A stretch of 64,000 nt of DNA, from NCBI RefSeq assembly GCF_004339745.1, contig NZ_SMGP01000004.1, positions 682,001 through 746,000 on the forward strand, given 5' to 3'. Origin of the DNA: Paraburkholderia sp. BL9I2N2 (GTDB lineage: Bacteria > Pseudomonadota > Gammaproteobacteria > Burkholderiales > Burkholderiaceae). Made by a program: the position numbers and the translations under genes. The stretch's first letter is position 1; each line of letters begins with the position of its first letter. Shown here piece by piece: positions 16,304 through 26,073 of this stretch. The notes below the pieces were generated by a model that saw only the letters and a program-made list of their open reading frames with translations, was not told the origin of the DNA and searched no databases.

Positions 16304-17536
16304 ATGAGCAAGAAAAACATCACACGAAACAAGCTGCCTAAAGCGGATGCGCGCCAGGCGTTGTTGATCACGCGCCGCAACGCCAGAATGGCGCGCTCGG
16401 CACACGCTTATGTACGCGGCAACACCAGCAAGTTCTACGAATGGCTCGATGGCATCGAAGGCCATGCTTTGCCGGAGGGTCCCGCGATCTGGATTTGCGG
16501 CGATTGCCATACCGGTAATCTCGGACCCGTTGCCGACGCGCAAGGGCGCGTCGAAATCCAGATTCGCGATCTCGATCAAACGGTGATCGGCAATCCGGCC
16601 CACGACCTGATTCGCCTCGGCCTCTCATTGGCGACCGCCGCGCGCGGCTCGGACTTGCCGGGCGTGACGACGGTACGCATGATGGAAGCGATCGCGGATG
16701 GTTACGAGCGCGCCTTCGACGAAGCCGCGGGCGACGCCGACATCCACGCGGAAAAGCCCGAGGCGGTGCGAGTGGTGATGAGGGAAGCGGTGCGCCGTTC
16801 ATGGCGTCATCTGGCGGAGGAGCGCATCGAGGATCTCGATCCGACCATTCCGCTCGGCCCGCGTTTCTGGCCGCTCGCCAAGAGCGAGCGGCGCGAGATC
16901 GGGACGTTGTTCGAGAAAGGCTCATTGGCGCGGCTCGCCACCGTGCTGCGCGGCACCGGCGACGAGGCCGACGTGGAAGTGCTCGACGCCGCCTACTGGG
17001 TGAAAGGCTGCAGTTCGCTCGGCAGGTTGCGCTATGCGGTGCTGCTCGACATCGACGGCGCGGCGGTGGAGGGCGACGACTTGTGCCTGATCGATATCAA
17101 GGAAGCGGCGCAAGCGGCCGCGCCGCGCTATCCCGGCGTGCGCATGCCGCGCGATAACGCGGAGCGGGTGGTGGAGGGCGCGCGGCATCTGTCTCCCTCG
17201 CTTGGCGAGCGGATGCGCTCGGCGCGTCTGGCGGAGCGCGCCGTCGTGATTCGTGAAGTGCTGCCGCAGGACATGAAGTTGACCATCGAGCAGTTCACCC
17301 GCGACGAAGCGATGAAGGTAGCGCGTTTTCTGGCGATGGTGGTCGGCAAGGCGCACGCACGGCAAATGGATAGCGCCGAGCGCAAGGGCTGGCTCACCGA
17401 GCTACGCAGAAACCGCTCGAAGACGCTCGATGCGCCGGGGTGGCTGTGGACGGGTATCGTCGAATTGGTGAGCAGCCATGCTGCCGGCTATCTGGAGCAT
17501 TGCCGGCGATATGCGACCGGTCGCGATGACGGCTGA
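16304..17536 (+). CDS. DUF2252 family protein
   Basis: 410-residue cytosolic protein of the DUF2252 (COG4320) family, distantly kinase-like and of unknown biochemical role. Conserved signatures are 'MARSAHAYVRGNTSKFYEWL' near residue 30, 'WICGDCHTGNLGPV' near 65 (resembling the catalytic H-G-D-x-H..N loop of aminoglycoside-phosphotransferase folds), 'RDLDQTVIGNPAHDLIRLGLSLA' near 95, and later 'VKGCSSLGRLRYAVLLDI' and 'VVGKAHARQMDS'. The G-D-C-H-x-G-N and D-L-D pattern supports a phosphotransferase-like active site, which is inference. Single gene, convergent with bcsC 62 bp away. Length is normal. Confidence 0.85.
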   Translation: MSKKNITRNKLPKADARQALLITRRNARMARSAHAYVRGNTSKFYEWLDGIEGHALPEGPAIWICGDCHTGNLGPVADAQGRVEIQIRDLDQTVIGNPAHDLIRLGLSLATAARGSDLPGVTTVRMMEAIADGYERAFDEAAGDADIHAEKPEAVRVVMREAVRRSWRHLAEERIEDLDPTIPLGPRFWPLAKSERREIGTLFEKGSLARLATVLRGTGDEADVEVLDAAYWVKGCSSLGRLRYAVLLDIDGAAVEGDDLCLIDIKEAAQAAAPRYPGVRMPRDNAERVVEGARHLSPSLGERMRSARLAERAVVIREVLPQDMKLTIEQFTRDEAMKVARFLAMVVGKAHARQMDSAERKGWLTELRRNRSKTLDAPGWLWTGIVELVSSHAAGYLEHCRRYATGRDDG

Positions 17537-17598
17537 TGCGGTGTGCTCGCGGCGGCGGCAGCCTGAAGCGGGCCGCGCCGTCGTGAGACACGCAAAGG

Positions 17599-20500
17599 TC
17601 AATTCGACAACGACAGATACGGCGAAACAAGCGGCGTAGGCGGGAACGGCTGCAACCCGGTCTGCTTGCTGAAGCTATACCGCACATAGACCGCCGCGAG
17701 ATACTCGCGATATTCATAAGCATTGCCGAGCGAAGCCGTCGCCCCGAACGCCAGTTGCGGCGCGAGTTGATATTCGCCCACTGCGCTGAGCGAATACGAC
17801 ACGCCGGTCTTGCTTTGGCTCGGATACTGCGCGTTGCTCTGCACGCTCGTACCGAACTGCGCTGCGTTTTCTACCGCCGAACTCTGCCGGTTGGATCCGT
17901 CATTGAGCGGGAAATAATTCGACGCATCCTGGCGGTAGTGCTGCACTCCGATCGATCCCTTCACGTCGTACGTGAACGCGCCATTACGTCCTGTCCATTC
18001 GATCGGCAAGTTCAGAATGACGTATTCCTGCGGGCTGAAGTAGCCCCCCTGGCCATACGTGAAGTACGACAGATTCTTGTTGTAGCCCATCACCGTCGTA
18101 TTCACGCCGATCGTAAAGGTCTGATCGGCATCTTTCAGCAGGCGCGTGTAGACGCCACCCCCTCCCTTGACGGCGACATTGCCCTGCACGTTATCGCCCT
18201 TGTAGTACTGAACCGCCCCGTTCACATACAGGCCGCTCGTGCCGTCGTCCCATGCGAGGCTGGCAAGGCCGCCGGTCGATGTGATGCCACCCCATTCGAG
18301 GCCGGAACCGGCATCGTGCGCACCGGCGTAAGACAGCAGGCTGTCGGTCACCGCGCGGCGCGCGACGGCCAGCGAATACGACACTTTGTCGGTAATGCCG
18401 CCGTTGTATTGCGCGCCGCCCACGATGTTGGTCTCGCGGAAGCCGATCGGCGTCACGCCGATATCGCCGCTGATGCTGCGGCCTTCGTAGCCGACCGACA
18501 GGCCCACGCCGCTCGCCGTCTGGTTGCCGTAGGTGTTGTTGCCGGCCTTGGCAGCCGCGGTGGACGTGTCGTTCGAGAGGCCGGCGCCGAATCGCGCGAG
18601 CGTCGAGACATTGCCGGCGGCCGTGCCGGCATCGAGGGTGACAGGCGTCGCCGTCACGACGACGTGGCCGTTGCCCGCCCGGATGCGCCCCTGGATCGGC
18701 GCTTCGATGTCGGTGAGGTTGGACAGGCCGTCCTCGCCGCTGCGGTTACGGAACACGATCCCGCCCGAGATGCTGCTCGACTGCTCGCGGTTGACCTGCG
18801 CCAACTCTTCGGCCACGCCGAGCGTTTGCGTGTTCGCCACGTTCGACGGTGCGTAAGTGTTGCCGTTGCCGTTCGCGCCGGGTTGTGCCGGGTAGTACGG
18901 CTGGGCGTAACCGGTGGGCGGTTGCGGAATGTACGGCTGCTGCTGCGCGTAAGCCTGCTGCGGCGGATACGGCTGGTAAGGCTGTTGCTGTTGCGCCGGA
19001 TAGGGTTGATAGGGTTGCTGCGCGTAGCCCTGCTGCTGCGGATACGCCTGCTGCCCGTAATAAGGCTGCTGTTGCTGCGGATACCCTTGCTGTTGTCCAT
19101 ACGGCTGCTGCGCGTAAGCCGGCGCATTGCGGCTATTCTTCGACGCGCTTTGTTTCTTGCTGGTCGAGCGCTTCGAACTCGTGCTCGCGCCCGGTGCGCC
19201 ATACGGTTGCGCTTGCATTGAACCGGCATTGGCCTGCGCTTCGCGCGCGGCCGGCGACATCGGCCAGGGCGTGGCCGCATAACCATCCTGCGCGCCGTAT
19301 TGCGCTTGCTGCGGATAAGGCGCCTGCTGCGGATAAGGCGCCTGCTGCGGATAAGCCGGGTTGTACTGCGGAGCCTGCTGCATCGGCGGCATCTGCGCCT
19401 GCTGTTGCATCGGCGGCTGTCCTTGCCCCGGATAAGGCTGCAATGGCGCGCCCGACTGGCTCGACCCGTAAGTCTCCTGGCCGTAGCCACCCGAGTCGGC
19501 GCCACGGCGCGGCGCGTTGTACGGCAGGGCGGCGGGCGCCGGGCTCGGCGCATAAGGCTGCGCCGGCGCGTTATAAGGCGCGACGTAAGGCGCGGGTTGC
19601 GTAGGCGGCGGATAGTTCGGCACGGTCTGTGTCGGCAAGGAAGACTGCGAATACGGAAGCGCTGCGCGCGCGGCGTTATAGCCGCCGGCATTGTCGGCGT
19701 CGGTCGGCGTGACGGTGGCGGTTTTGCCTTCGAACGGATTGGTGCCCGGCAGCGGCGTCGCGCCGATCCGGCGCATCGCCACTTCCCAGCCGCGCGGCAC
19801 GTTGCTCGCCGGGCTGCGCGGGACGTTGGCCATCAGCGGCGTGTTGGCGGCGACCAGCGAGCGTTGCAGATAAGTCGACGCGAGCGACAGCTTGCCTTCC
19901 GCGCGATACATGCGGCCGACCGTCGCCAGCAAGCCGGGATCGCCGGGCGCCGCGTTCAAGGCCTGCTTCGCGAGCGTTTCGGCATAACTGAACTGCTTCG
20001 CGCCGGCCGCGGCGGAGATCGTTGCCTGCAACAGGTTCAGATCGTCGGGCTTGCGTTGCAGCGCGACGCGATAGCTGGCTAGCGCGTTGCGATCGTCGCC
20101 GGCGCTCGAATAGAGGCGGCCGAGCGCGGCCTGCAGATCGGGATTGTCGGGCATCGCCGCGAGCCACGGCGCGATCACGTCGTAGGCGCTGGCGAGGTCG
20201 CCGCGCTGACGCACCGCATCGCACTGCTTGATGACGATGCCGAGGTTCAGGTTGCCGAAGTCGGTGCGTTGCTGCGGCGTCAATTGCATCGACGCGAGTC
20301 GGCGCATCACCATGCCGAGTTCGGTTTCCTGCTGCGTGGCGGACAGAATGCCCGCGTATTGCAGCAGCAGATCGGTGTTGCCGGGCGCCGCGTTCATGGC
20401 GGCGCGCACGAGTCCGAGCGCGCGGTTCGGGTCGCCGGCCTGGCTGTAAGCGGCGGCGATCACGCCGATCAGTTCGGGGCTGTTGCCCGCGACCGGCTCG

Positions 20501-22341
20501 GCGGCACGCAGCGTGGCGAGTGCCTGTTGCGTCTGCCCGTTGCGCGCCATGCGCGTGGCGAGATCGGCTTGCTGATGCACCCACAAGCGGTGCTGCAAGG
20601 TCGCCATCGCATCGGTGCGCTGCGCGACCGGAATGCGGTCGAGTTGCGCGAGACCCGCGGACCAGTCCTGCGTTTCCGCCGACAGCAACGCACTCGCGTA
20701 CAGCGCGTCGGTCATGTCGGGATGCGCGGCGAGCAGGCCGTCCATCATGCTGCGCGCGTTGGCGACCGCGCCCTGGCGCACGTAGATGCGCGCGAGGTCG
20801 AGACGCAGCCACGGATCGTCGGGCGTGTTCAGCAGCGCGTCTTCGAAGAGACTGCGCGCGCTGCCGAGATCGCCGCGCGCTTCGGCCGCACGCGCTTGCG
20901 CGGCCTGCGCTTCGCCACGCAGACGGTTGATGCCGCCGGCCTTCGACTGCTGTTCGGTGTTGAGTTGATTGGCGAACTGCAGAGCCTCGTCGCCGCGCCC
21001 TTGCGCGGCAAGTGCGCCGACCAGCCCGCGCACCGCGTCGGGGTTGTCGGCCTGGCGGCGCAGCGCCATCCGGTAAGCCTGTTCGGCGCCGCTCGGGTCG
21101 CCGTTGGCGAGCAGCATTTCGCCGAGCAGCACCTGCGCGGTGACGTCGGACGGATTGAGCGCGATCGCGCGTTCGAACAGCGACTTCGCCTTCGCGAATT
21201 CGCCGTTGCTGCGCGCGCCGATCGCGTCGCTCGTGTAGGTCCAGTAGGTCGCGCTGTCGAGCGCGGTTTTCCAGCGCGCCGGATTGCCGTTGCGCGACGC
21301 GCGTTCCAGATAGTTGCGGGCTTCGGCGAAATGCTCCTGCTTCAATGCGGCGATGCCCATGCCGCCGAGCGCATCGGTGTCGTTCGGGTTAGCGGTCAGC
21401 ACCGAGGAAAACTTCGCGCGCGCCGTCGCCACGTCGTTGCGATCGAGCGCGGCGAAACCGTCGGCGATCGTGCGGCCGCGCGCGTCGACGGCGGCGTTTT
21501 CCTGCGAGCGGGCGCGGGCCGTGCTGTCTTGCTGCACCATCGAATCGAAGCGTGCCTTGACGGCGGCGTCGTCGGTGGCGGTTTGCAGATAGGCCTGATA
21601 GAGCGGGGCGTCGGAGGGCCGCGCGTCGAGCCACAACAGCGCCTGACGCCAGCTCTTTTTCGCCGACGCGGCGACCGTGCTGTCGCCCGCCAGTTTCTGC
21701 AACCGCGCGATGCCGTCGCGGCGCGTCACGTCGCGATAGGTCAGATGCTGCGCGTAGGCGAGGGCGTAACGCGGATCGTCGGGGTTGTCGCGCGCGAGTT
21801 GTTCGAGACCGCGGCGCGCCTGATCCCAGCCTTGCGGCGTGGCCGAGAGCGCCTGGTAGTATTCGAGTTGCAATTCGGGGGTGGCCGGTTTGCCGCTCAG
21901 CGCGCGCTGGTATTCCTGCACCGCGCTCGCGCTTTGACCGCTTTGCGCGAGCCGCCGCGCGTCGTTCACGGTCTGGTCGCGCAGGCTCGATTCGCCGAGG
22001 CGCCGGCCGAGTTCATCCAGATTCGGATAGTTCGGCGCGACCGCTTTCAGGCGCGCCAGATATTGCTGCGCGCCGGCGCCGTCCTTGCGGTCGGCGAGCA
22101 CCATGCCCATGCCGAACAGCGCGTCGGGCTGCTTGGGATCGATGCGCAGCACCTTCTGCCACGCCTGCTCGGCGAGGTCGCCGCGCTGATGCGATTGCCA
22201 GTACTTGCCCTGATCGATCAGCACGTTCAAAGGATCTTTCGACGCCTGCGCCAGCGCGTCCGGCGAAACCGTCGCCACGCAACAGACCGCCGTGAGGCTC
22301 AGCGCGAGGCGCAATGACAACGCGAGGGCGCTCAGTCGCAT
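17599..22341 (-). CDS. bcsC: Cellulose synthase outer-membrane export subunit BcsC
   Basis: 1580-residue protein that guides the glucan chain across the periplasm and outer membrane. The ATG at 22341 (MRLSALALSLRLALSLTAVC) gives a signal peptide ending near SPDALA. About residues 35-850 are some 19 TPR-like repeats (for example 'AEQAWQKVLRIDPKQPDALFGMG'). A low-complexity linker of roughly 280 residues (about 885-1165) rich in Gln, Pro, Tyr and Ala follows, then the BCSC_C beta-barrel (about 1170-1580). The protein ends GLQPFPPTPLVSPYLSLSN. The family is usually 1150-1350 residues; the linker explains the excess. The gene overlaps the end of bcsZ by 10 bp and is last in the operon. Regulation is probably via cyclic di-GMP acting on BcsA rather than on this protein. 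Confidence 0.95.
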   Translation of the reverse strand: MRLSALALSLRLALSLTAVCCVATVSPDALAQASKDPLNVLIDQGKYWQSHQRGDLAEQAWQKVLRIDPKQPDALFGMGMVLADRKDGAGAQQYLARLKAVAPNYPNLDELGRRLGESSLRDQTVNDARRLAQSGQSASAVQEYQRALSGKPATPELQLEYYQALSATPQGWDQARRGLEQLARDNPDDPRYALAYAQHLTYRDVTRRDGIARLQKLAGDSTVAASAKKSWRQALLWLDARPSDAPLYQAYLQTATDDAAVKARFDSMVQQDSTARARSQENAAVDARGRTIADGFAALDRNDVATARAKFSSVLTANPNDTDALGGMGIAALKQEHFAEARNYLERASRNGNPARWKTALDSATYWTYTSDAIGARSNGEFAKAKSLFERAIALNPSDVTAQVLLGEMLLANGDPSGAEQAYRMALRRQADNPDAVRGLVGALAAQGRGDEALQFANQLNTEQQSKAGGINRLRGEAQAAQARAAEARGDLGSARSLFEDALLNTPDDPWLRLDLARIYVRQGAVANARSMMDGLLAAHPDMTDALYASALLSAETQDWSAGLAQLDRIPVAQRTDAMATLQHRLWVHQQADLATRMARNGQTQQALATLRAAEPVAGNSPELIGVIAAAYSQAGDPNRALGLVRAAMNAAPGNTDLLLQYAGILSATQQETELGMVMRRLASMQLTPQQRTDFGNLNLGIVIKQCDAVRQRGDLASAYDVIAPWLAAMPDNPDLQAALGRLYSSAGDDRNALASYRVALQRKPDDLNLLQATISAAAGAKQFSYAETLAKQALNAAPGDPGLLATVGRMYRAEGKLSLASTYLQRSLVAANTPLMANVPRSPASNVPRGWEVAMRRIGATPLPGTNPFEGKTATVTPTDADNAGGYNAARAALPYSQSSLPTQTVPNYPPPTQPAPYVAPYNAPAQPYAPSPAPAALPYNAPRRGADSGGYGQETYGSSQSGAPLQPYPGQGQPPMQQQAQMPPMQQAPQYNPAYPQQAPYPQQAPYPQQAQYGAQDGYAATPWPMSPAAREAQANAGSMQAQPYGAPGASTSSKRSTSKKQSASKNSRNAPAYAQQPYGQQQGYPQQQQPYYGQQAYPQQQGYAQQPYQPYPAQQQQPYQPYPPQQAYAQQQPYIPQPPTGYAQPYYPAQPGANGNGNTYAPSNVANTQTLGVAEELAQVNREQSSSISGGIVFRNRSGEDGLSNLTDIEAPIQGRIRAGNGHVVVTATPVTLDAGTAAGNVSTLARFGAGLSNDTSTAAAKAGNNTYGNQTASGVGLSVGYEGRSISGDIGVTPIGFRETNIVGGAQYNGGITDKVSYSLAVARRAVTDSLLSYAGAHDAGSGLEWGGITSTGGLASLAWDDGTSGLYVNGAVQYYKGDNVQGNVAVKGGGGVYTRLLKDADQTFTIGVNTTVMGYNKNLSYFTYGQGGYFSPQEYVILNLPIEWTGRNGAFTYDVKGSIGVQHYRQDASNYFPLNDGSNRQSSAVENAAQFGTSVQSNAQYPSQSKTGVSYSLSAVGEYQLAPQLAFGATASLGNAYEYREYLAAVYVRYSFSKQTGLQPFPPTPLVSPYLSLSN
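19304..19357. repeat. Three tandem 18-bp repeats in bcsC
   Basis: Three adjacent copies of GCCTGCTGCGGATAAGGC (first copy with one mismatch, last with two) lie in the bcsC linker region. On the coding strand each adds six residues of the type AYPQQA/APYPQQ. Tandem, in-frame units like these can change number by slippage without breaking the gene. Further imperfect Q/P/Y codon repeats occur between about 18870 and 19660. Confidence 0.85.
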
Positions 22342-23513
22342 GCGTTTCTCCAACTCGGCACGAGACGTCCGGCTTCGTCGAAACGATAGCGGCCGTCGAT
22401 GAAACCCGTGCCGAACAAGCCCAGCACACGATCGTAGTAAACCGGTTCGCGGCCCGGCACGCTGGTGTCGAGCGCGGCGAGATGCGTGCGCGCGAGGCCG
22501 AGGCCGCGCTCGTCGCCGAGCGCCTTGAAGTACGGCGCGAGCGCGCCCCAGTAGCTGAGCGGTCCTTCGCCGCTGGCCGTGCCGGTGGTCGATGAAACCT
22601 TCTCCGGCGGAAAGCCGGTTTGCGCGACGCGGGCGCGCATGCCGCCGAGCGCCGCGAGCCACGGCTTGGCGAGCGGATCGGCGGGCGAGGCGAGGCCAGC
22701 CCACAGATAGACGCGGATCGCGTCGTAGCTGCCGGTGTCGCCGTTCTTCGGATCGACCACGAACTGGCCGTTTTGCCAGGCTGCCCAGTCAGGCGCAAAG
22801 CCTTGCGGCGCGGTGGTTTTGATGAGCTTGTAGGCGCTGTCGGCGAGCTTGCCCCACGGGCCGTTCGGCATTTCGTGCGCAAGCGAGCGCAGCACGGGCA
22901 GCGGCAGATAGCTCGGATTCAGACGCGTCACTCCGCCGGTTTTGAAGCCTTGCGGTCCGGGCAGCAGCATCGGCCCGACGCCCGGCAAGGTGGTCATTTC
23001 CTGACGCGCTATCTGTGTGGCGAGTGCTTCGCCCAGCTGCGTGTAGCCGGTTTCATGCCACAGGCGGCCGGCTTGCAGCAGATCGTAGGCGATCCACAAG
23101 TCGGAGTCGGAAGCGGAATTCGGATCGAGCACGCCGTACGAGCCGTCCGCTTTTCTGCCCCATTGCCACGACGGCAGCCGCATGTTTTGCGCGTCGAACT
23201 GATTGCCCGCGAGGTTGGTACGGGTCCAGCCGAGCAGCCGGTCGAAAGTCGCGCGGTCGTTCGCGACCAGCGCGAAGAAGAGCGCGTACGACTGGCCTTC
23301 TGAGGTGGTTTGCTGCGTCGGCGTGGAATAGTCGATCACGCGGCCGTCGGCCTGCACGAAGCGCTCGACGAACGCGCGATAGCCGCTCCAGTCGCCGCAG
23401 GCGCCGGGTGCGGCGGTGGTCTGCGCCACCTTGACGAGATTGGCGAAACTCGCGGACGCCGCCAGCCCGAGCGTCAGCGCCACGCCGATTTTCTTGTTGA
23501 TTCGAACCCGCAT
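22332..23513 (-). CDS. bcsZ: Periplasmic endoglucanase BcsZ (GH8)
   Basis: 393-residue family 8 glycoside hydrolase that cuts beta-1,4-glucan in the periplasm and is needed for normal cellulose output. The signal peptide MRVRINKKIGVALTLGLAASASFA is clear. GH8 landmarks are 'TTSEGQSYALFFALVANDR' near residue 70, with the catalytic Glu, 'ASDSDLWIAYDLLQAGRLW' near 135 and 'GDTGSYDAIRVYLWAGLAS' near 260, with the other catalytic acid region. Length agrees with the family (about 370-400). It starts 10 bp after bcsB ends and overlaps bcsC by 10 bp, so the three are surely co-transcribed. Confidence 0.96.
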   Translation of the reverse strand: MRVRINKKIGVALTLGLAASASFANLVKVAQTTAAPGACGDWSGYRAFVERFVQADGRVIDYSTPTQQTTSEGQSYALFFALVANDRATFDRLLGWTRTNLAGNQFDAQNMRLPSWQWGRKADGSYGVLDPNSASDSDLWIAYDLLQAGRLWHETGYTQLGEALATQIARQEMTTLPGVGPMLLPGPQGFKTGGVTRLNPSYLPLPVLRSLAHEMPNGPWGKLADSAYKLIKTTAPQGFAPDWAAWQNGQFVVDPKNGDTGSYDAIRVYLWAGLASPADPLAKPWLAALGGMRARVAQTGFPPEKVSSTTGTASGEGPLSYWGALAPYFKALGDERGLGLARTHLAALDTSVPGREPVYYDRVLGLFGTGFIDGRYRFDEAGRLVPSWRNACD

Positions 23514-23523
23514 ATCAGTCCTA

Positions 23524-26070
23524 TTAGTCCTTCAGGCGGCGCGCGGCGATCGAGCGCAGCGTCCGGTAGAACAGGCCCGCGATGATCAGCGCGGCGAGCA
23601 CGCCGCCCAGCATCAACAGCAGCGGATGCGACGACAGCGCCCAGCGCAGATACTCCTGCGGCGACAGATGGCCGACGTAATACGCCTCGCCATTCGAAGT
23701 GATGGTCACGGTGCGACCGTGGATCACGGCCATCGCGCCTTGAATCTGCGGCAGCACGTCCGAGTCGAGCAGCGCCGCGGACAGATCGGCGTCCGACTGG
23801 CCGGCCGCGCTCACCAGCGCGACGGCGCTGCGGTTCTTCTGCAGCGGCGATTCGAAGCCGGTCAGAAGCGCGTCGCCGTTCGAACTCACGAGAGTCAGAT
23901 CGGCGCGTGCGGGCGTGCGCTCGACGCCGCGTTCGCCATGCCACCAGTCTTCGAGCTTGAAGACGATGTCGGTGAGCTGGAAGGTGCGCGAGTCGCCGTC
24001 GCTGGAGAACGGCATCGACTTCGCCCAGCGCTGCAACAACGGCTGCTTGCCCGGCGCGCCGAAGATCAGCAGGTCCTTGTTGGCGAACTTGTCGGCGTCG
24101 TCGGCGGTGCCGACCGTGACGCCCGTGACCGGATAACCGGTGGAGGTGCCCATGCGGCCCATGGTCAGCAGATACAGGCTGTAGTCGCTCGAATCGGCGT
24201 CGTTCGGCAGGATCACGGCGGTCTCGGAGAGGTCCGCCATGCGCGTGAACGGGAAGCCGCTATTGGCGAACGCGGCCAGATCGGGCAGCGCCATGTAGTG
24301 GGGGAACGACGAGAGGTCGATGGTCGAGTTCGGATCGATCGCGCCGACCACGTTGTCGAGCAGACGCCCGTGACATTCGCCGGTATTCGGAATGTCGTAG
24401 TAGAAGTGCAGGCGCACCTGCGCGCGCGGCGTCAGCAGCAGCGGCGGAATATGCAGGGTGCGGCGCGCTTCGGCGGTCTTGTCCGGCAGCACGGTGGCGA
24501 AGTAATGGCTCAGCTCGAACACGGAAGCGGACTCGGCCGGAATCGGCAGCGCCTGCACGAAGCCGTTGTTCACGCTCACGTTGAGCGACGAACGATCGCG
24601 CAGCGGGCGCACCGTGTAGCGGTAGCGCAGATCGATCGGCGCGCCCTTGGTGTGCCACATGAACAGATCGGGCGGCACGCGCAGATTCACACGCACGGCG
24701 TCGGCGTCGTAACCGGACACGGTCAGATCGCGCGGATCGGCGAGTTCGCCGAAGCGCACCGGACGGTTGGTGGGCAGCCAGTTCGGCGCGTCGTACGGCG
24801 CGCGCGGCGCGAGTTCGTTCAACTGCGTGATGGTCGCGCTTTGACCCGTCAAGGTGTTCTGGCCGATGCCGAGCGACTTGGCGGCAGTTTTCAGTTCGGC
24901 TTCGGTGCGCCCGAGCACGAGCAGCAGCTTGCCGCGCGCCGGCGCCTCGCGATCGACCACCGCGATGGTCGGGCCGGAGATCGCCGGAATGTTGATGCCG
25001 GCCGGACGTTGATCGGAAGTCGCGAAGACGACCGCATTGCCCGACAGCGGCGCGTTGTCCAGTTGCGCCGGAAACAGCGCGCCGCGATAACCGGCGAGCG
25101 CGCCGAACCACGAGGCCACGATGCCGGCCGCTTCGAGCGTGGCATTGCCCGGCTTTTGCGGGAACACGAACGGCAGCTCCAGCCGGCGCACGTCGCGGCG
25201 GTCGAAGAACGGTTGCGGCAGTGCGGCCAGATCAGGCTTGCTGGCGAGCGACGCATACGTGAGGTCGAGCGAGCTCGCATTGCTGACGGTGGCCCACAGC
25301 GAAGAGTTCGCCGGGTCTTCGCAACTGGTCGTGTAATGGCCGATCAACTGCACATTCAGATGGTTGAACTCGGTGATGAAGCGCGGATCGATCGAGACGT
25401 CGCGCGCCACCAGCATGCCGGCCTGTTCGTGCGGCACGGGCAGGGTGGCGGCGACTTCGCCGTTCACCAGCACCTTGAGCTGCGAGATGTTCGCGAGCAG
25501 CGCGGGCGAGTAGCTATACACCAGATGCAGGACCGCTCCGGTCACCACTTCGTCGCCGCGCACGGAAAACGCTACGCCGTTCTGGCCGTCGGTGCCGCGC
25601 AATTGCAGCGGATCGAGCGCGCCGAGATCAGCGAACGTCAGCGTTTGACGGCGGCCGCCCGGCACGAGGGTGCCCGGCTCGGCGGTGGTCGGCGTCCTGA
25701 TGCCCAACGCTTTCACCGACGACGCGGCGAGCGCCGGCGTCGGCGTCGCCAGTTGCGGTTGCGCCATCGCGTTCGGATCGTAGGGCACGGCCGGACTCGG
25801 CGCGCTCACGCTGCCGACGCCGGTCGCGGCCGGAGCGGCAGGCGTGCTCTGAACGGCACCCGCCGCGCTTGAACCGCCGCCGGCCGCCGCCACGACTTCA
25901 GCCGCCGACGCCAGCGGCGCGGCTAGCGCCGTCTGCAAAGCGAGCCAGCACGCGAGGCCGCGCACCAGCCGTTGCGAGCCGGGGCGTGCCACGCGGCGCA
26001 TCTGCAATCCGGTCCCGCTGCGCTCGTGATTCGAGCGTTCGATGTTGCCCTTCGCCATCCAGTTGCGCAT
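23524..26070 (-). CDS. bcsB: Cellulose synthase periplasmic subunit BcsB
   Basis: 848-residue periplasmic partner of BcsA, anchored to the inner membrane by a C-terminal helix, which guides the nascent glucan with carbohydrate-binding domains and is needed for synthase activity. The start at 26070 gives MRNWMAKGNIERSNHERSG followed by a long N-region and the hydrophobic signal 'LACWLALQTALAAPLASAA'. An Ala/Pro-rich stretch (about 60-130) precedes the BcsB core, which begins 'RRQTLTFADLGALDPLQLRGTDGQNGVAF'. The anchor 'LLLMLGGVLAALIIAGLFYRTL' lies near the C-terminus, followed by RSIAARRLKD. It begins 3 bp after the bcsA stop. A start nearer the signal (MRRVARPGSQ) is possible. Confidence 0.95.
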   Translation of the reverse strand: MRNWMAKGNIERSNHERSGTGLQMRRVARPGSQRLVRGLACWLALQTALAAPLASAAEVVAAAGGGSSAAGAVQSTPAAPAATGVGSVSAPSPAVPYDPNAMAQPQLATPTPALAASSVKALGIRTPTTAEPGTLVPGGRRQTLTFADLGALDPLQLRGTDGQNGVAFSVRGDEVVTGAVLHLVYSYSPALLANISQLKVLVNGEVAATLPVPHEQAGMLVARDVSIDPRFITEFNHLNVQLIGHYTTSCEDPANSSLWATVSNASSLDLTYASLASKPDLAALPQPFFDRRDVRRLELPFVFPQKPGNATLEAAGIVASWFGALAGYRGALFPAQLDNAPLSGNAVVFATSDQRPAGINIPAISGPTIAVVDREAPARGKLLLVLGRTEAELKTAAKSLGIGQNTLTGQSATITQLNELAPRAPYDAPNWLPTNRPVRFGELADPRDLTVSGYDADAVRVNLRVPPDLFMWHTKGAPIDLRYRYTVRPLRDRSSLNVSVNNGFVQALPIPAESASVFELSHYFATVLPDKTAEARRTLHIPPLLLTPRAQVRLHFYYDIPNTGECHGRLLDNVVGAIDPNSTIDLSSFPHYMALPDLAAFANSGFPFTRMADLSETAVILPNDADSSDYSLYLLTMGRMGTSTGYPVTGVTVGTADDADKFANKDLLIFGAPGKQPLLQRWAKSMPFSSDGDSRTFQLTDIVFKLEDWWHGERGVERTPARADLTLVSSNGDALLTGFESPLQKNRSAVALVSAAGQSDADLSAALLDSDVLPQIQGAMAVIHGRTVTITSNGEAYYVGHLSPQEYLRWALSSHPLLLMLGGVLAALIIAGLFYRTLRSIAARRLKD

Positions 26071-26073
26071 AGA

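Noticed and set aside
17755..19221. Plus-strand frame with leucine/arginine-rich repeats opposite the bcsC linker
   Set aside because: Reverse complement of the Q/P/Y codons yields L/R/I repeats that look like membrane segments, but there is no ribosome site and bcsC is the clear gene.
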